Source: Simmondsia chinensis
Lineage: Eukaryota; Streptophyta; Magnoliopsida; Caryophyllales; Simmondsiaceae
Direction: 5' to 3'
NCBI GenBank assembly: GCA_018398585.1
Contig: JAGTTD010000005.1
Span: 12,513,355-12,577,354 of the forward strand
Length of the DNA: 64,000 nucleotides
Position numbers and translations under genes: made by a program. The notes under the pieces were generated by a model, which saw only the letters and a list, made by a program, of their open reading frames with translations, did no database searches and was not told the DNA's origin. Of this stretch, positions 45,195-56,900 are shown in pieces; the first letter of the stretch is position 1; each line of letters starts with the position of its first letter.

Positions 45195-45960
45195 ATGCCA
45201 TGCATGAATGAACTAATCCAAACTAACCCTGTTGCACTGTGTATGATTGGGGATCACTTTGTTCCTCAAATGTACACTGAGCTAGTTGGAGTAGCATTAC
45301 CCACCGTGGATATTACAAACTTTGAGATCAAGTCCGAGATCATTAACATGCTTCCCATATTCTTTAGGAAACCAATTGAGAACTTGTATGAGCACCTTGA
45401 TGCCTTTGTCAAAATTTTTGAAATATACCATTATCAAGGTGTCTTGCACGATACAATTACGGTACATCTTTTCACGTTTTCGTAAAGGTCTGTAGCCAAA
45501 TGGTGGTTTTAGTCCCCACCGAGGAATGGAATTATGACTCGAAATGACCTTCAACAACAATTCTTGGTCAAATAACTCCTAAAGTGAGAACCACAGCTAT
45601 TGGATACACTATTAATAGTTTTGAATAAAAAGACCAGGAACAGTTTCAGGACAGTTGGAATGGGTTCACGGAGCTTCTTAGAAGCTGTCTTCACCATGGG
45701 TCACCCTTGTCAGCTCTAGTACAGAACTTTTATGATGGTCTCACTACGCTCAACAAGCAAATGGTGAATGCTTCATGTCTGCGAGCATTCAACCAACAAG
45801 ATGAGAATAAAGCGTGGTTACTTTTCGAGCATCTTAGTGAGCACTCTGTTGACCATGCCTTCTCTACCTAGGTGGTAAAAGGAGCTACTCGTGCTGTCTA
45901 TGAGGTTGCATTAATTGATGGCATGGCACTTAAGTTAGCAGCGCTTAGTACATAATTTCT
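45195..45960 (+). pseudogene. Athila-like gag fragment
   Basis: The frame 45195-45485 holds the start of the gag domain (F-E-I-K, P-I-E-N, H-L-D-A-F, V-H-L-F-T-F-S). After a frame break the gag middle continues at about 45640-45900 (W-N-G-F-T-E-L-L, F-Y-D-G-L and L-F-E-H-L-S blocks). Stops separate the parts. Sequence to 46560 is the expected gag end, with no zinc knuckle visible, as in Athila. Confidence 0.75.
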
Positions 45961-46559
45961 TGAATTTTCGTAAGATGTGCGGTACAGGACCTTTCAATGA
46001 ACAATGACTCTTATTCAAACACCTATAATCCAGGATGGCACAATCACCCAAACTTCTAATGGAGACAAAATGACCATCACAACACACCTACTAGACAACA
46101 TATCCTTGCTTCATAGGCAACACACATCCTCCCATCTTTTCGAAAGGGAAGAAGTATAATTTTCAACCAAACCCCCCTACTTTGCATGCTAACTCCCCTG
46201 CCCTACCCCTGGATAATCATTATAGTTTGAGAAGCATATGCTCCGATTTATGGATAACACTACACAACTAGTGTAGTCTAATTTTTAATCTATTGCTAAA
46301 TTAGAGAACAAGACAGGGTAGTTAATCCAAGCACTAGCTAGGAGAGAGGAAGGGACGTTACCCTCCAAACCACTCACAAACCTGGTAGGGTCGATTAGTT
46401 CTAACCCTAGCTTGATGACTCATGAACAAGTTAAGGTTGTGTGCGTGTCAGAAGAGGGGAGCCTAAGGGATGTGGAGATCAAGGTTGAGAAGGAGGGCAC
46501 AAATTCCTTTCCCACTGCTGATGGATAGTGATATCAAGAAAGATCATATAAACCTATCG

Positions 46560-47230
46560 TAACTTTCCCTTCACCTTTAGCTATACTAAAGGAGAAGGAC
46601 GCCTCGAACAGAGTTGAGCGAATAGACTTCTTTAAGAACATCAAGATTAATTTGCTGATGATTGATGCTATCAAATATGTTCATATGTATGCTGTGTTTC
46701 TTAAGGACCTTTGCACCAAGAAAGAATGCACATAGGCTCACACTCCATAGAATGTCTAACTTACTAAAAAAAGTTAGTAGCCTTTTGGCAGTGGGCGCCT
46801 TACCCAAGTTCAGAGATCCAGGGGACTTCATGGTCTCATGTGTCTTTGAAGAGAGGTAGACCCATTGAGCCCTTTTTAGAACTAGAAGTGAGTGTAAACT
46901 TTATCCTATACTCCAATTTTCAAAATTTTGGTATAGGAAACCTTAAGCCAACCACCGTTACACTCGAGTTAGCTGATAGGTCAAAGTGTCTACCTCGTAG
47001 GATGTTGGAAGAGGCACTTGTCAAAGTTGACAAGTTTGACTTCCCAATTTATTTTATTATTTTAGATATGGACCCCTACACCTAGGAGAAAGAACGATAC
47101 TCATATCATTCTAGGTCGACCATTCCTAGCAACAATCGATGCTGTGATTCATTATAGGATGGAAGTGTTAGAGGTTTCTCTTTTGGAAACCGCAGGGAAA
47201 ATTGAATGTCTCAAATATTGCTTGGCAACT
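46560..47230 (+). pseudogene. Athila-like aspartic protease fragment
   Basis: Upstream block near 46620-46720: I-N-L-L and Y-x-x-F-L-K-D-L-C-T-K-K. The protease is in the frame 46840-47085: L-E-V-S-V-N (the active-site D-L-G-A-S is changed, the catalytic Asp reads as Glu), L-K-P-T, L-E-L-A-D-R-S and V-D-K-F-D-F-P. The last motif, I-I-L-G-R-P-F-L-A-T, is about 47115-47145 in another frame. Stops and the altered active site mean no activity. Confidence 0.78.
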
Positions 47231-49056
47231 TGAGACTAATGAAGAGTTATGGTGTTACAAGGTTGATGATATCGACCCTTTGATACAGTAGGGTTCACCT
47301 AATTCTATTAAAAATGCTAATTGGAGTAATGCTCATGATTGTGTCGATAACTTTGTATTAATTGATAAGTCATCTCCTAAGCATGCTAGAATAAAAATTC
47401 AAGACCCAAATGCTCGCCAAATTCCCACTATGGACAAAGAAAACTATTGGGTTCAGGGACTAGATTCACAAGCTTTACATGTTTCACTTCAAGGACGTCA
47501 CCACCAATTTTGGATGATAGATAGCTCTACGACGCGTCCGACTGAAGAGCTTAAACTTAGCGCTCCTAGGAGGAAGCCTAATCGTTTCATAGTCACTTAC
47601 CATGGATTACATTTTTTCTCAGATGTATTGAGTACTCGTGTTTTTGAATTTTTCCTAATGATTTAATGAGTTCATTTGGTCAGTTTGTCTTGATTTTGTT
47701 ACCATGCAGCCTTGACTCTTTGGGTTCCCTTTTTAGACGTCCTTCGCCACACGAAGCCTAGCCGACTTTGTTCGATCAATGTACATGACTACCCTTGTTT
47801 TCTCTTTCCTTTCCTTGCCTTCATTTATTTCCACATTGGTTGTATTGAGAACAATGCAAGGTTTGAGTTTTAGGATTGCAAGAGAAGTTTGAACTTTTTC
47901 TTTTCTATTTAGTATGGTTTGATTTAAAATTAGTTGAGTTTTTGCATGTTTAGTCATAAATTTGTGTGAATTATATTATGTTCCCATTTGACCGGTATCA
48001 AGAATTTTAAACTTTATGTAATACAGTTATTGTTGAATTTTGCTATGGTTTTCACTGTTTATGTTGTTAAACCGGTTTGAGAGTTCACTTTATTTGCTCC
48101 CAATCCTTTATAAACCCCACATATTAAGTTGTATTTGTAGGAATAATTTTTGGAATTTGAACTTGAGCACCTTACTCTAAAATATAAGAAATCACCAATC
48201 ATTTTTTTCCTCAGAATTTATTATTGAAAAAAAAATAAAAAGAAGGAAAAAAACAAAGAAATAAAGGGGTACCAGTGTCTGTTATAATTGCGCAAGTATC
48301 TGTGACCAGCATGTTACCTATAGCCCCTCTATCTCTTGCAAGTAAATTTGGAGGGGTGTTTTGACACCCGGTACCCTAAGTCAACTAGATTGGGAGCTGT
48401 TGGTTGAAAGCTCGCTACACAAGCAGCGAGAAAAGCTCAAGAAAAGCCAACTTCTGTAAGTCATCTTGATAAGCACTAATGCCTAATATTAGTGATATAT
48501 TCCTCTAAGGTATGTGCTAGTAGTTGCTTAGGTTGTGTATTTCTTTGACTCAAGCTATTTGGTCCAAGGATTGCTCTTCACTTGACGTCTTAAGCGAACC
48601 GGATTGGAAGTCACCAATTGAAAACGCATTACATGGTTCTTAGCGAGACAGGTCTCACCAATAGTTACTGCAAAAGGAAAAAAAAAATTGATAAAAAGAG
48701 AAAAAGAGAGAGAGAAGACTTGAAATTTCTATTATGTTTATTGGTAACATATTAGTGATACTCATCCTTTAGTTATTCCCATTATTTGTCTATGGAAAGT
48801 TTGTAGTAAGATAGCTGAAAGAAAGTTTTAAACTTACTTATCAGTAGAAAGACTTAAATAGTGAAGACTCTAGCTAGAACTAGTGTAATCATATAATGCA
48901 TGATGATACTTCTTTCTTGAGTTCTCTCTCAGATGTGTTTAGAAAATATTTTTCATGACTAATTCATTCAACTGCATGCCTAATTGAGTCTTTCCGCTTT
49001 CAGCTAGTTTGGAATGAGTCTCGCTAGAGAACAAGTAAGGTATGGGTTTGGAGATG
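47231..49056 (+). other. Interior of the Athila-like element without pol
   Basis: About 1.8 kb. A 78-codon frame at 47430-47666 has no pol motif. The rest is AT-rich with ttgcaagtaaatttggaggggtg and other non-coding words. The final 40 bases include gggtttggaga before the right LTR, a plausible polypurine tract. The gap between protease and 3' LTR is too small for a full pol. Confidence 0.6.
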
Positions 49057-50034
49057 TGATGTGTCTTGTATTTTATATGTTCTATAACATATTTCTACAA
49101 GATATTCAATTATTACATATGTGGTACGTCATAATTTCTGTGTATTTAGGCTTGAACACATCGAAACAAGAGTATCTTGAAAAGCGATGAAGAATGAGCT
49201 AAAATAGATTAATTTGAAAGCTATGTTGAGAAACCAGACCACGTGTGGAAAAACAATACCCATTGAATCAAAATTTGTTTTTCACATCATGTATTTTTGG
49301 ACGTCTACATGAAGCCGATCAATCGGCATCCAAGCAATGTGCTCTAATGGCATGTTTCCTATATAAGTAGGATAGGGGGATCCAATTTTTGTACCTTTTT
49401 TTGCCTATTTCTCTCTTGCCATCCTTCCTTGAGTCGCCACAAGACAGAGATTCTCTCGATGGCAAAAGCACAAATGGTTGAAGTACCAAGGATTAAAGCG
49501 AGAGTAATATCAACATCGATTGAGGGAGTTTTCAATCTATGAATTTTTCTTTACTTTCCTCTTTTGATTTTGTGAGGTAAAAAATTCCTATGGAGAAGTA
49601 GATTTGTAATTTAGGGATGAAGGACAAGTAGCAGTCTAATTTTCATATTTATATTTTATATAAGATAACGACTTGTGTTATACTATTTTTGCACCCTTGT
49701 GGATAATTTTTCATTAAGATTGGTTTCTATTTATGTGCATGTAGCCATGGCTAAATTTCGAGCATATTTACGATTTATTTTGTGCTTTTAGCTTGCACCA
49801 TACTATAACAAGTTTTCATGAGTACTCAGGGTTGAGTATAACCACAATCTTTTATATAAATTAACACTAAATTAGGAGTAAGAAAAGAATTAAGTAGTGC
49901 CATTGAGATAACCCATGAAACACATTGAGTGGTTAGATGAGTTATATCCTTAGATTAGTTCATTATCATAAGTCATAATTAAGTATTAACCCAGGTGCAG
50001 AGCTTGTACTCTAAACCTTAAAAAGTCATTGTCA

Positions 50035-50049
50035 GGCTAAAACATCATG
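50035..50049. repeat. LINE-like insertion duplication, left
   Basis: ggctaaaacatcatg; the right copy at 51254-51268 reads ggataaaatataatg, 12 of 15 bases alike. Confidence 0.6.
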
Positions 50050-51253
50050 ACTAGAATGGTTTTCGTGAATGAAGGTAGTTCTGAACTAATCCCCAACTAC
50101 TCACCCAAAGTAGTCGCTTTCGGTGCTTCCACCAGAATGAATAGGAAACGGACTCGATCTCTATGACTAGGGGATAGAAATTGAGCCTGCACCACCTTGA
50201 GACCTCTTCCTCCTGATGTACATCCTGTATAGGAGGGTATCCAGCGGACACGCTCCACCTTTTGAAATACTGATATGAGGATTGATGAGCGAAGTGTGGG
50301 TCCTATTGCTTTACATCTTGATGGTCATCTTATTGGTAGATGGACTTAGCATTTACAGACTCAATGGGCTGCTATCTTTCATCCTTGAACATAGCTTGCA
50401 TTTCAACGGCCAACAGCACCCGTTCTGGAAAATGGTCTCAACAGGAATCCTTCACTTCTCTTGCCTTGCGTAGTGGATAGTGGAATCGATTCGTTTGGAT
50501 CCCAGGATCAGGTGCTGCTTCAAGATAATCGAGGTACAGACGATGTAAGTGACATTGAGTCAGTGTCCTCCGGACATGAATTTCCATCGGGTTTCGAGCC
50601 TACTACTTTAGAAAGCTACTCGTATGATGAAGGAAATTCCTTGAAAATAATTCCGATGAAGCATGTGGAATAGCCTTGTACGGGTAGGGAGAGAAGAGAA
50701 AAATAGGATTCAGGCATCGAGACCAAAACATTGGCCTCATTAAAAGGGGCCGTAGAGCCCTAAAGGGCAGGAAAAAAGAACAAACTAAGCGAGACCTTCA
50801 AGAGTTTCTTAAAGACATGTGACCCAGTATCAGTGCAAGGAGATTACCTGAGCCTACAAATATTGAAAGAAAAAGAAGAGATGAAAGGAAGGAAGGAAAA
50901 AGGACCAAAAAGGGGAACATTGTTGAAGATGCCGGTAAGATCCTTGGTGCGAAGCGCACATTGGAGATGGGGAAAAGACCTGGTCTGAACTTTAATGGCT
51001 TTGATCCGCTTCCGTTGAGTGCCTTGCTTTAATAGATTTAGCGTGATGTTTTCCCATTTTTTTATCTTTTGGTTGGTCATGTTTTAGATGTCTTGCCTAG
51101 TCGTGTTTGAGTCTCGTATTTTGTCCTTTTTTACTTGTCTTCTTGTTTAATTGGTTTAATTTTTGGTCCCTGGTCTTTTACGGGTTAACTCAGGACTTGC
51201 TTGGTCGAGTTGCCTACTTTATACGGAAACTCTATCACTAATTACCAAAAAAA
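50050..51253 (+). mobile_element. LINE-like retroposed insertion, 5'-truncated
   Basis: 1.2 kb inserted in the right Athila-like LTR. It ends in seven A (51247-51253), so it reads plus, and has a 15-base flanking duplication with 12 matches (50035-50049, 51254-51268). Its 3' end with attaccaaaaaaa resembles plant LINE tails. Open frames include 50461-50673 (acidic, with F-G-S-Q-D near the start) and a lysine- and arginine-rich stretch near 50860-50990. I did not recognise a reverse transcriptase motif, so the source may be the end of a LINE or a processed transcript. Confidence 0.6.
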
Positions 51254-51268
51254 GGATAAAATATAATG
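51254..51268. repeat. LINE-like insertion duplication, right
   Basis: Matches 50035-50049 at 12 of 15 bases and is followed by the resumed LTR sequence. Confidence 0.6.
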
Positions 51269-51606
51269 ATTAGATTCGATTTAGACTATCATAATTCGTA
51301 TCCTAAACTAACTTTGATATATTCACAACTCATTTACTATTAAAATTGCTGTAATTTCATTAATTGTTCAACCTTTCCCATAAAAACCCAGATTTGAACC
51401 ATTCAATAGTTACTGAATTATACTTAATACTGATAATCTTTGGATACAATACTCATATACTCACTACAACCACGACTTACATGTACACTTGCAATACACA
51501 TTTTAACACTCTTCTAAAACCACTTCACTTCCTAATTAGTGGTCCTTCCTAATAAACATAGAACAATGATACACCAATACACATCATTTTATTATGCATG
51601 TGCAAC

Positions 51607-51619
51607 CCACCCATCACTA
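51607..51619. repeat. SINE copy 2 target duplication, left
   Basis: ccacccatcacta, against ccacccataacta at 51852-51864. Confidence 0.75.
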
Positions 51620-51851
51620 CAACAACAACAACAACGACAGGCCCAGTGCCTCATGGGCTCCTACATAAACGGGGTCTGGGCGGTGGATGTACGCAGCCTT
51701 ACCCCTTCAGGGTGTAACCCTACCAAGAGACTGCTTCCGAGAGCCTCCAACCATATAGGGTTGGTAACATGAAAACTTACCAGGAGGTCAACCATCTTGA
51801 TACTACTCTCGCCCAAGCACGCTTAACTTCGGTACTTGGTAAATGAACCCT
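51620..51851 (-). mobile_element. 5S-rRNA-derived SINE, copy 2
   Basis: Minus strand. Near its 5' end gaagttaagcgtgcttggg and cgagagtagta match plant 5S rRNA without change, followed by gttgacctcctgg. The first 30 bases of the 5S head are weaker than in copy 1. The body again has cggaagcagtctct-like and ggctgcgtacatcc words. The tail is a clean (GTT)n run (51620-51635 on the plus strand as caacaac). A 13-bp flanking duplication with one mismatch (51607-51619, 51852-51864) supports retroposition. It is the same family as copy 1, in the same orientation. Confidence 0.88.
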
Positions 51852-51864
51852 CCACCCATAACTA
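51852..51864. repeat. SINE copy 2 target duplication, right
   Basis: Matches 51607-51619 at 12 of 13 bases. Confidence 0.75.
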
Positions 51865-52191
51865 GAAGAAGACATGCAAAAATACAAGATAAACTTGAGG
51901 GAAAGTATGTTTACATGGAAATTGAAGGTTGAAAATTATAAATAGTTGTGTTGGTGTTTATCTAACAAACTCAAGGTGCTAGAACAACATTATTTTGATT
52001 AATGAGGCACGTGTCTATCATGTAAAATACAATTGTGGTTCCCATTAATTTAAGGACTTGGAAACAACATTATTTTGATTAATGAAGCCCAAAAACTAAG
52101 CCCTAGATAATAGTTGCTTGAGCTCGAGGTAATTACAAGAAGTGCTACAAGAAAGGTGGACTCTAATTGAAGATAGTTATTAGATGCGCTA

Positions 52192-52404
52192 GTGCAGGAT
52201 GTGAGCCTCATGGACAATTATGGAGAAATGGGAAAACATCCGAGGAATGCTTTTCATCTCAGACACGTGTTTTATATATCAAGTGTTGGCCCAAGCGAAT
52301 CATGGAGAGTCAAGGTGAAGAATGTGGGTATGGAATTGGTGCCAAGCAAGGAGCAGTGGTCAACTTCCTCTTCTTCTTCTTCTTCTTCTTCTTCTTCTTT
52401 TTAA
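52192..52404 (+). pseudogene. Possible fragment of a subtilisin-like protease C-terminal domain
   Basis: The 70-codon frame has the stretch S-V-G-P-S-E-S-W-R-V-K-V-K-N-V-G-M-E, which recalls the fibronectin-III-like end domain of plant subtilases (T-N-V-G-P then V-K-V). The match is short, the domain would be truncated on both sides, and the frame ends in a serine run made by a (TTC)n repeat. No catalytic region is nearby. It may be a captured or retrocopied gene piece. This is a weak call. Confidence 0.22.
52370..52400. repeat. (TTC)n microsatellite
   Basis: About ten uninterrupted ttc units; it produces false Ser or Phe runs in overlapping frames. Confidence 0.9.
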
Positions 52405-53126
52405 AGTTAGTTTTGAACTTCTTATTCCATAATAAGCGACCTAATGCTTAGCAAAGCTCCTAGCTTCAGTGCAAAACTCTTCAGCTTTGTGTACAGCAAT
52501 CGTGCTTTTTCTTTCCCTTTTCTCTAAAGAGTCAGAATAATTATGTTTTCATTTGCTTGAACAAATACAACAGGTTCACGACATATGTGTATAAGAAGGT
52601 AACTCCTTCTTACAGAACTTATGTCCTCATACCCTTCAGTGAAGTATGTTAGTGCCATAATCTAAAGCTTTGGCAGTTAAGCGTCAAGCTTCCTAGCAAT
52701 CTTTCTGGTTGATTACACGGCTTGGCGAGACAATCGAATTTAGGTTTGAGTAATTGATTTAGGGTTTTGACGTACAAGTCATGAGCTTGATAGCAATGGT
52801 CAAAATTAAGTGACTCAAGAATTGTTCACTCTGTCTAACTTTTGTTGTGCTTGATCATGATTGAGTTACCTTAAGGAAAAGGTGTCACGCATTGACTCTA
52901 TTGGCTAGGGCTCAAGATAGTCTGTCGAGCTTTCGTGGTTTTCCCCATACTAATTCTCAACTTATAAGTGTACAAGGTGAGATATCGGTGGGTTCAATTT
53001 GTCACAACAATTATTGCTTGGGACATGATTGATATGGGTTAAGAGGGGTTAATGGTTACAAGCGTAAGCTTTACACCCCTTTTAATCATATTTGGTTGGC
53101 CATTAACATACTACTCATGAAAAAGT

Positions 53127-54800
53127 TGTTTGAATAGGCGTCCTAAAACACCCAATTATTAGTTTTAAATATTAAATAAATAAATTTATTTATTGTCTGA
53201 TTATATTTTACGAGTTAAACATACGTGTGATTGTTTTCTAAAACATTTCATGAGATGGACGTTGTCTAAGATGACCTGTCAGGTTTGATTTAAGGAGTCA
53301 GTAAGATTGAACCACGGAAAGATTTAGATCAAACTAGTGACATATTGTAAAAGTATGTTAGTAGTCAATCATAAGATTGGACAACCAGTCTTATAAGACT
53401 ATAATAAGATACTTTTGATGACTTGTCTTGGTCATGTAAATAGAGATCCAAGAATATTATGTTGTTGTTTTTAATAAGATTGGAATACTGAGCAATACCA
53501 CCTGAATTAGTTGTTTCTTTACTACTATCAGAAATAATTAATTTCGTAAGACGATAACTCTAAATCCAAAAAATATTCCGAACTCATGCATGGAATGTTA
53601 ATTGCTTTGATGCCCAAAATGACGAGGTTAAAATTGAATAACCAGGATCTTACATCATCGGGCAATTGCATGAAGTGTGACATGAATGGATATTTTACTA
53701 CGAATCTACACTGAAAGATGTCCCCTTAGTTAATTCAGAAATATACGAACAGATTTTAGAATCTTTGGCTAGAGTATTCCACATGTTTGGTGTTTAGAAT
53801 TCATACGGAAATCATTTCTGTATTATGAATTGTTGGAGAAGTGCGAGTCGGGAATTGCGGCAAGAAAAATAACGATAGTAGTTAAAGTCTTTTTTTCTCA
53901 CAGATGTCTAATGGAGGGGGTAATTTTCGCAATAAAATTATTTCGCAAATTCTAGAGTGAATACATTTGATTCTACACTGTAATAAAACTTATTTTATGG
54001 AATTAAATTTTATTAGTAGTAATCAATTGTTATCATAAGATGATAATCAGATTTAATCCATATGGATCAAGGGTTAGATTGTTACTGAGGTCCCTCTATT
54101 GTAGATTGTTCTTGAGGTTGCAGCTTGATAGGCCAAGTGCATTTGGGAGCAAGGCATCCATGTACACACGGATTGACGAATCGAGCGCTGACACATGTCC
54201 TAGGCTATCTGCCGCTGGCGATCCACATGCACGTGAATGGGCCACTCGTATCTTGACAAGTGGCACCCGTTTTTTATTATAAGTAACCTGCGCGTTTTTA
54301 TGTTGGTATTGTATTTATGTTTTCGGTTTTAGATTTTGGAACCTAGTTTTCTCCCGTGACGAAAAATGAAATTAATGTTTAGCGCAATTTTTTGGAAAGA
54401 ATAGAAGGTAAAATTTTGTTTAGAAATTTTTCCTAAATTAAATATTTTGAGAGCCCACATTCCAGTGCTAATACAGGTATGTGCAAAGAACATATCAAGG
54501 TATCAAGACACTTTCTTCTTCTAGTTTCAGATCTTTAAGACAGAGTTTTGGATTCGCATTTCAGGTATATCTTAATTAAGTACTTGATATTTAATATGTT
54601 CTTTCCTTTATTTTGTTTATTCTACGTACCATGTTTATACGTTTTGTTATACTATAAGCCTAATAGAGAAAGATCTAGATCTAGTCAAATAGTTTAATTA
54701 GGTCAGAACATTAGATTTAAAATTAAGAATTGTAATTATTATTCTGCTGCACACGCTCTACTCAATTAGGGAAAAAAAATTTTGAAATACGTTCCCAACA
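53127..54800 (+). repeat. 5' LTR of the plus-strand relative
   Basis: Starts tgtttgaataggcgtcct and ends gttcccaaca. It aligns by eye, reversed, with 13479-15119. Confidence 0.85.
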
Positions 54801-54802
54801 AT

Positions 54803-54814
54803 TGGTATTACTGC
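54803..54814 (+). other. Degenerate primer-binding site
   Basis: tggtattactgc sits where the other copy has tggtatcagagc, two bases after the LTR. The first six bases match the initiator-Met site and the rest have drifted. Confidence 0.6.
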
Positions 54815-55955
54815 CAACTCTAAACACGTTCAAAATTAAACATTAAAACATGTGGTTCGATAAAATTGGAGAATGTTGATTTATGAAAAGTATGAAATTG
54901 GGAATTTCATTAAAGGAAAAAGAATATCCTGCATATTGTAGTTCAAATAGTTCAATTATAAGATTGAAGGCTCATTAAAATTTTTAATTGTTTAAAATTT
55001 TAGATGAGTCAGGATTCAATCAATGTGCGTAATTTTAAATCGGATCTAATAAGATTTGATATTCAAAGAGTTGAACAATTTGGATTATTAATCTAATTTG
55101 ATTGGATTATGAACTTGGTTATGAAATATTCAATTGTTGAATATTTTATAATAATCCAAAACAAAAAATACCTAGTTTTGTTATTAAGGAGTTTAATAGT
55201 GAGATTGATATTCATCAAATTTAAATTGTTTAAATTAGGATGAATCATAATTAAAGTAGTGGGTGTATATTTTTAAATAATCTAATGAGATTAGATATTC
55301 TAATATTTGAATGATTTAGATATATATAATGTCACATAGAATATTGGATTAGATGTTCGGTTTACAATTTAATGGGATTAGGATCAGATTAAAATAATTA
55401 TTTATTTATGTAAATAATAAAAAAAGGAAAATTGTGGCGTGCCTAGCTATTTAATTAAAAATTATTTTATTTTTTAAATAATTAAAATAAATAAATAATT
55501 GATTAGGATTTGATCCTAATTTAGATTATATGATAATCTTTTCTAAAAGTGTTTAGAGTAATCTTTAATTGTGGCAACCTTTAGACATTAAGTGTTGTCA
55601 TTCAAATTGTTTGATAATAAGGTACTTATTAAATTTTGTTCACACATTTAATATTATTTAAAGGGATACATATTATGTATAAGTTATAAGGCCATATAAC
55701 TTAGTGAAATATTTTATTTTATCTAGTGGGAGAGTTTCTTTTTCAAATAGGTCTAATTACATTAGATAATTCAAAAGTTGAATAATTTGAAAAGATAAAT
55801 TCTGATAATATATCTAATGAGTTTCGATTGCATGGTTTGATAACTAACGGGACCTAATTAGATTAGAGTTTTATTTAATGGTTAAATAAAATTTAAAATG
55901 TGATTTTAATATTGATTATGAGATAATCAAAATTTGAAAAAAAGATCCGCCATTG
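54815..55955 (+). other. Leader of the plus-strand relative
   Basis: Very AT-rich, without open frames of note. It corresponds to 11900-13464 of the minus-strand copy, without the LINE-like block found there. Confidence 0.5.
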
Positions 55956-56900
55956 TAAATTTCAAGTGGGAGCGAGGACCAGGAGTTGATTGCTCGTGGT
56001 CTCCATTTTTAGTCTAACAGTATCGTGGATAGACACTACTCCCCGAGGAGGGCATTTATTAGCAGGATATAGGATTAGACTTCTTCATGATAGATAAAGA
56101 TATAGGAAAATTGAGTACGACCACACCACCATGGAGTATCTTGTTTACTTGTACAAATGTCTAGGTAATGCTATACACTTGACTATGATGGTATGATAGT
56201 TTGCTATAGAGCATTATGACACTATCTTGGAGACCAAGGAAGAAACAATGAGTTAAATATGTGTAGTGAACATTTTATTCGAGAGTAAATCTCATTTGAC
56301 TAATTACTTACGTCTCCCCCATTGTAACGGATAGATTGGTCAGCTCATCGTTACACACACAAGGAGAATGGTCAGGTGGGTCCATGCTTTGTATGTTTGC
56401 TAAAATTTTTTAAAAGTTCACAATATTCAAATATCAAGTGGGAGCGAGGTCTAACAAATATAGTGGTTGCATTGCTCCCCAAGGAGGATGTTAATCCATT
56501 GAATACGAGGTTAGACTTCTATTAGGATTATCTGAAATCCAAACAATCGAGCATGACCACCTCACCATGGAGCTATTAGAGCACTTGTATGGATGTTCAG
56601 GTAATGGTGTATACTTGACTAGGTCTGCATTAACCTCCCCAAGGAGTTATGTTGTAGGATCTTAGAGGCTGAAGAAAAGGTAATGTGTTAAATATATTTA
56701 GTAAAGAGTTTACAAGAAACCATGTTTATTGAGAAATGTTCTCACCCGTCTGATATCTCAATTTGATCTCACCGCCGAGGAGTTTTGAGCAGTTTCGATT
56801 GGGTCTCCACGGCCAAAATGTAAGTGTCGAAATGTGAGCTCTGACCTTTGATTGTTTGCTAAAAAAATAAAAAAAAAGTTAATCTTGTATGTTATATAAC
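55956..56900 (+). repeat. Two-unit internal duplication
   Basis: The word caagtgggagcgagg begins near 55962 and again near 56442. ccaccatggag and aggtaatg-like words repeat at the same offset of about 480 bp. The minus-strand copy has the same duplication at 11000-11880. Confidence 0.7.

Larger units (their letters stand above)
43604..51527 (+). mobile_element. Athila-like gypsy element lacking pol
   Basis: LTRs at 43604-44953 and 49057-51527 (the latter holding a 1.2-kb insertion) bound a 4.1-kb interior. The site TGGTGCCGTTGCTTGG (44960-44975) follows the left LTR; with two changes in its first 13 bases it is the Asp-tRNA site of Athila elements. Gag (45195-45960) and aspartic protease (46560-47230) are Athila-like. 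No reverse transcriptase, RNase H or integrase motif is seen between 47230 and 49056, where Athila elements should have over 3 kb of pol. So this copy has lost pol or belongs to a non-autonomous group. No matching target duplication was found. Confidence 0.85.
49057..51527 (+). repeat. Athila-like 3' LTR, interrupted by a LINE-like insertion
   Basis: Pairs with 43604-44953 from tgatgtgtctt to about 50034, and again from 51254 to cacttca at 51527. The gap (50050-51253) is a retroposed insertion. The shared blocks include gaccacgtgtgg and aaaccttaaaaagtcattgtca before the gap and gattcgatttagactat after it. Confidence 0.85.
51865..53126. other. Region without a recognised intact gene
   Basis: AT-rich DNA with a short repeated word aacaacattattttgattaat (51985 and 52064). 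It contains the possible subtilase fragment at 52192-52404 and a (TTC)n run. Nothing else recognised. Confidence 0.4.
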
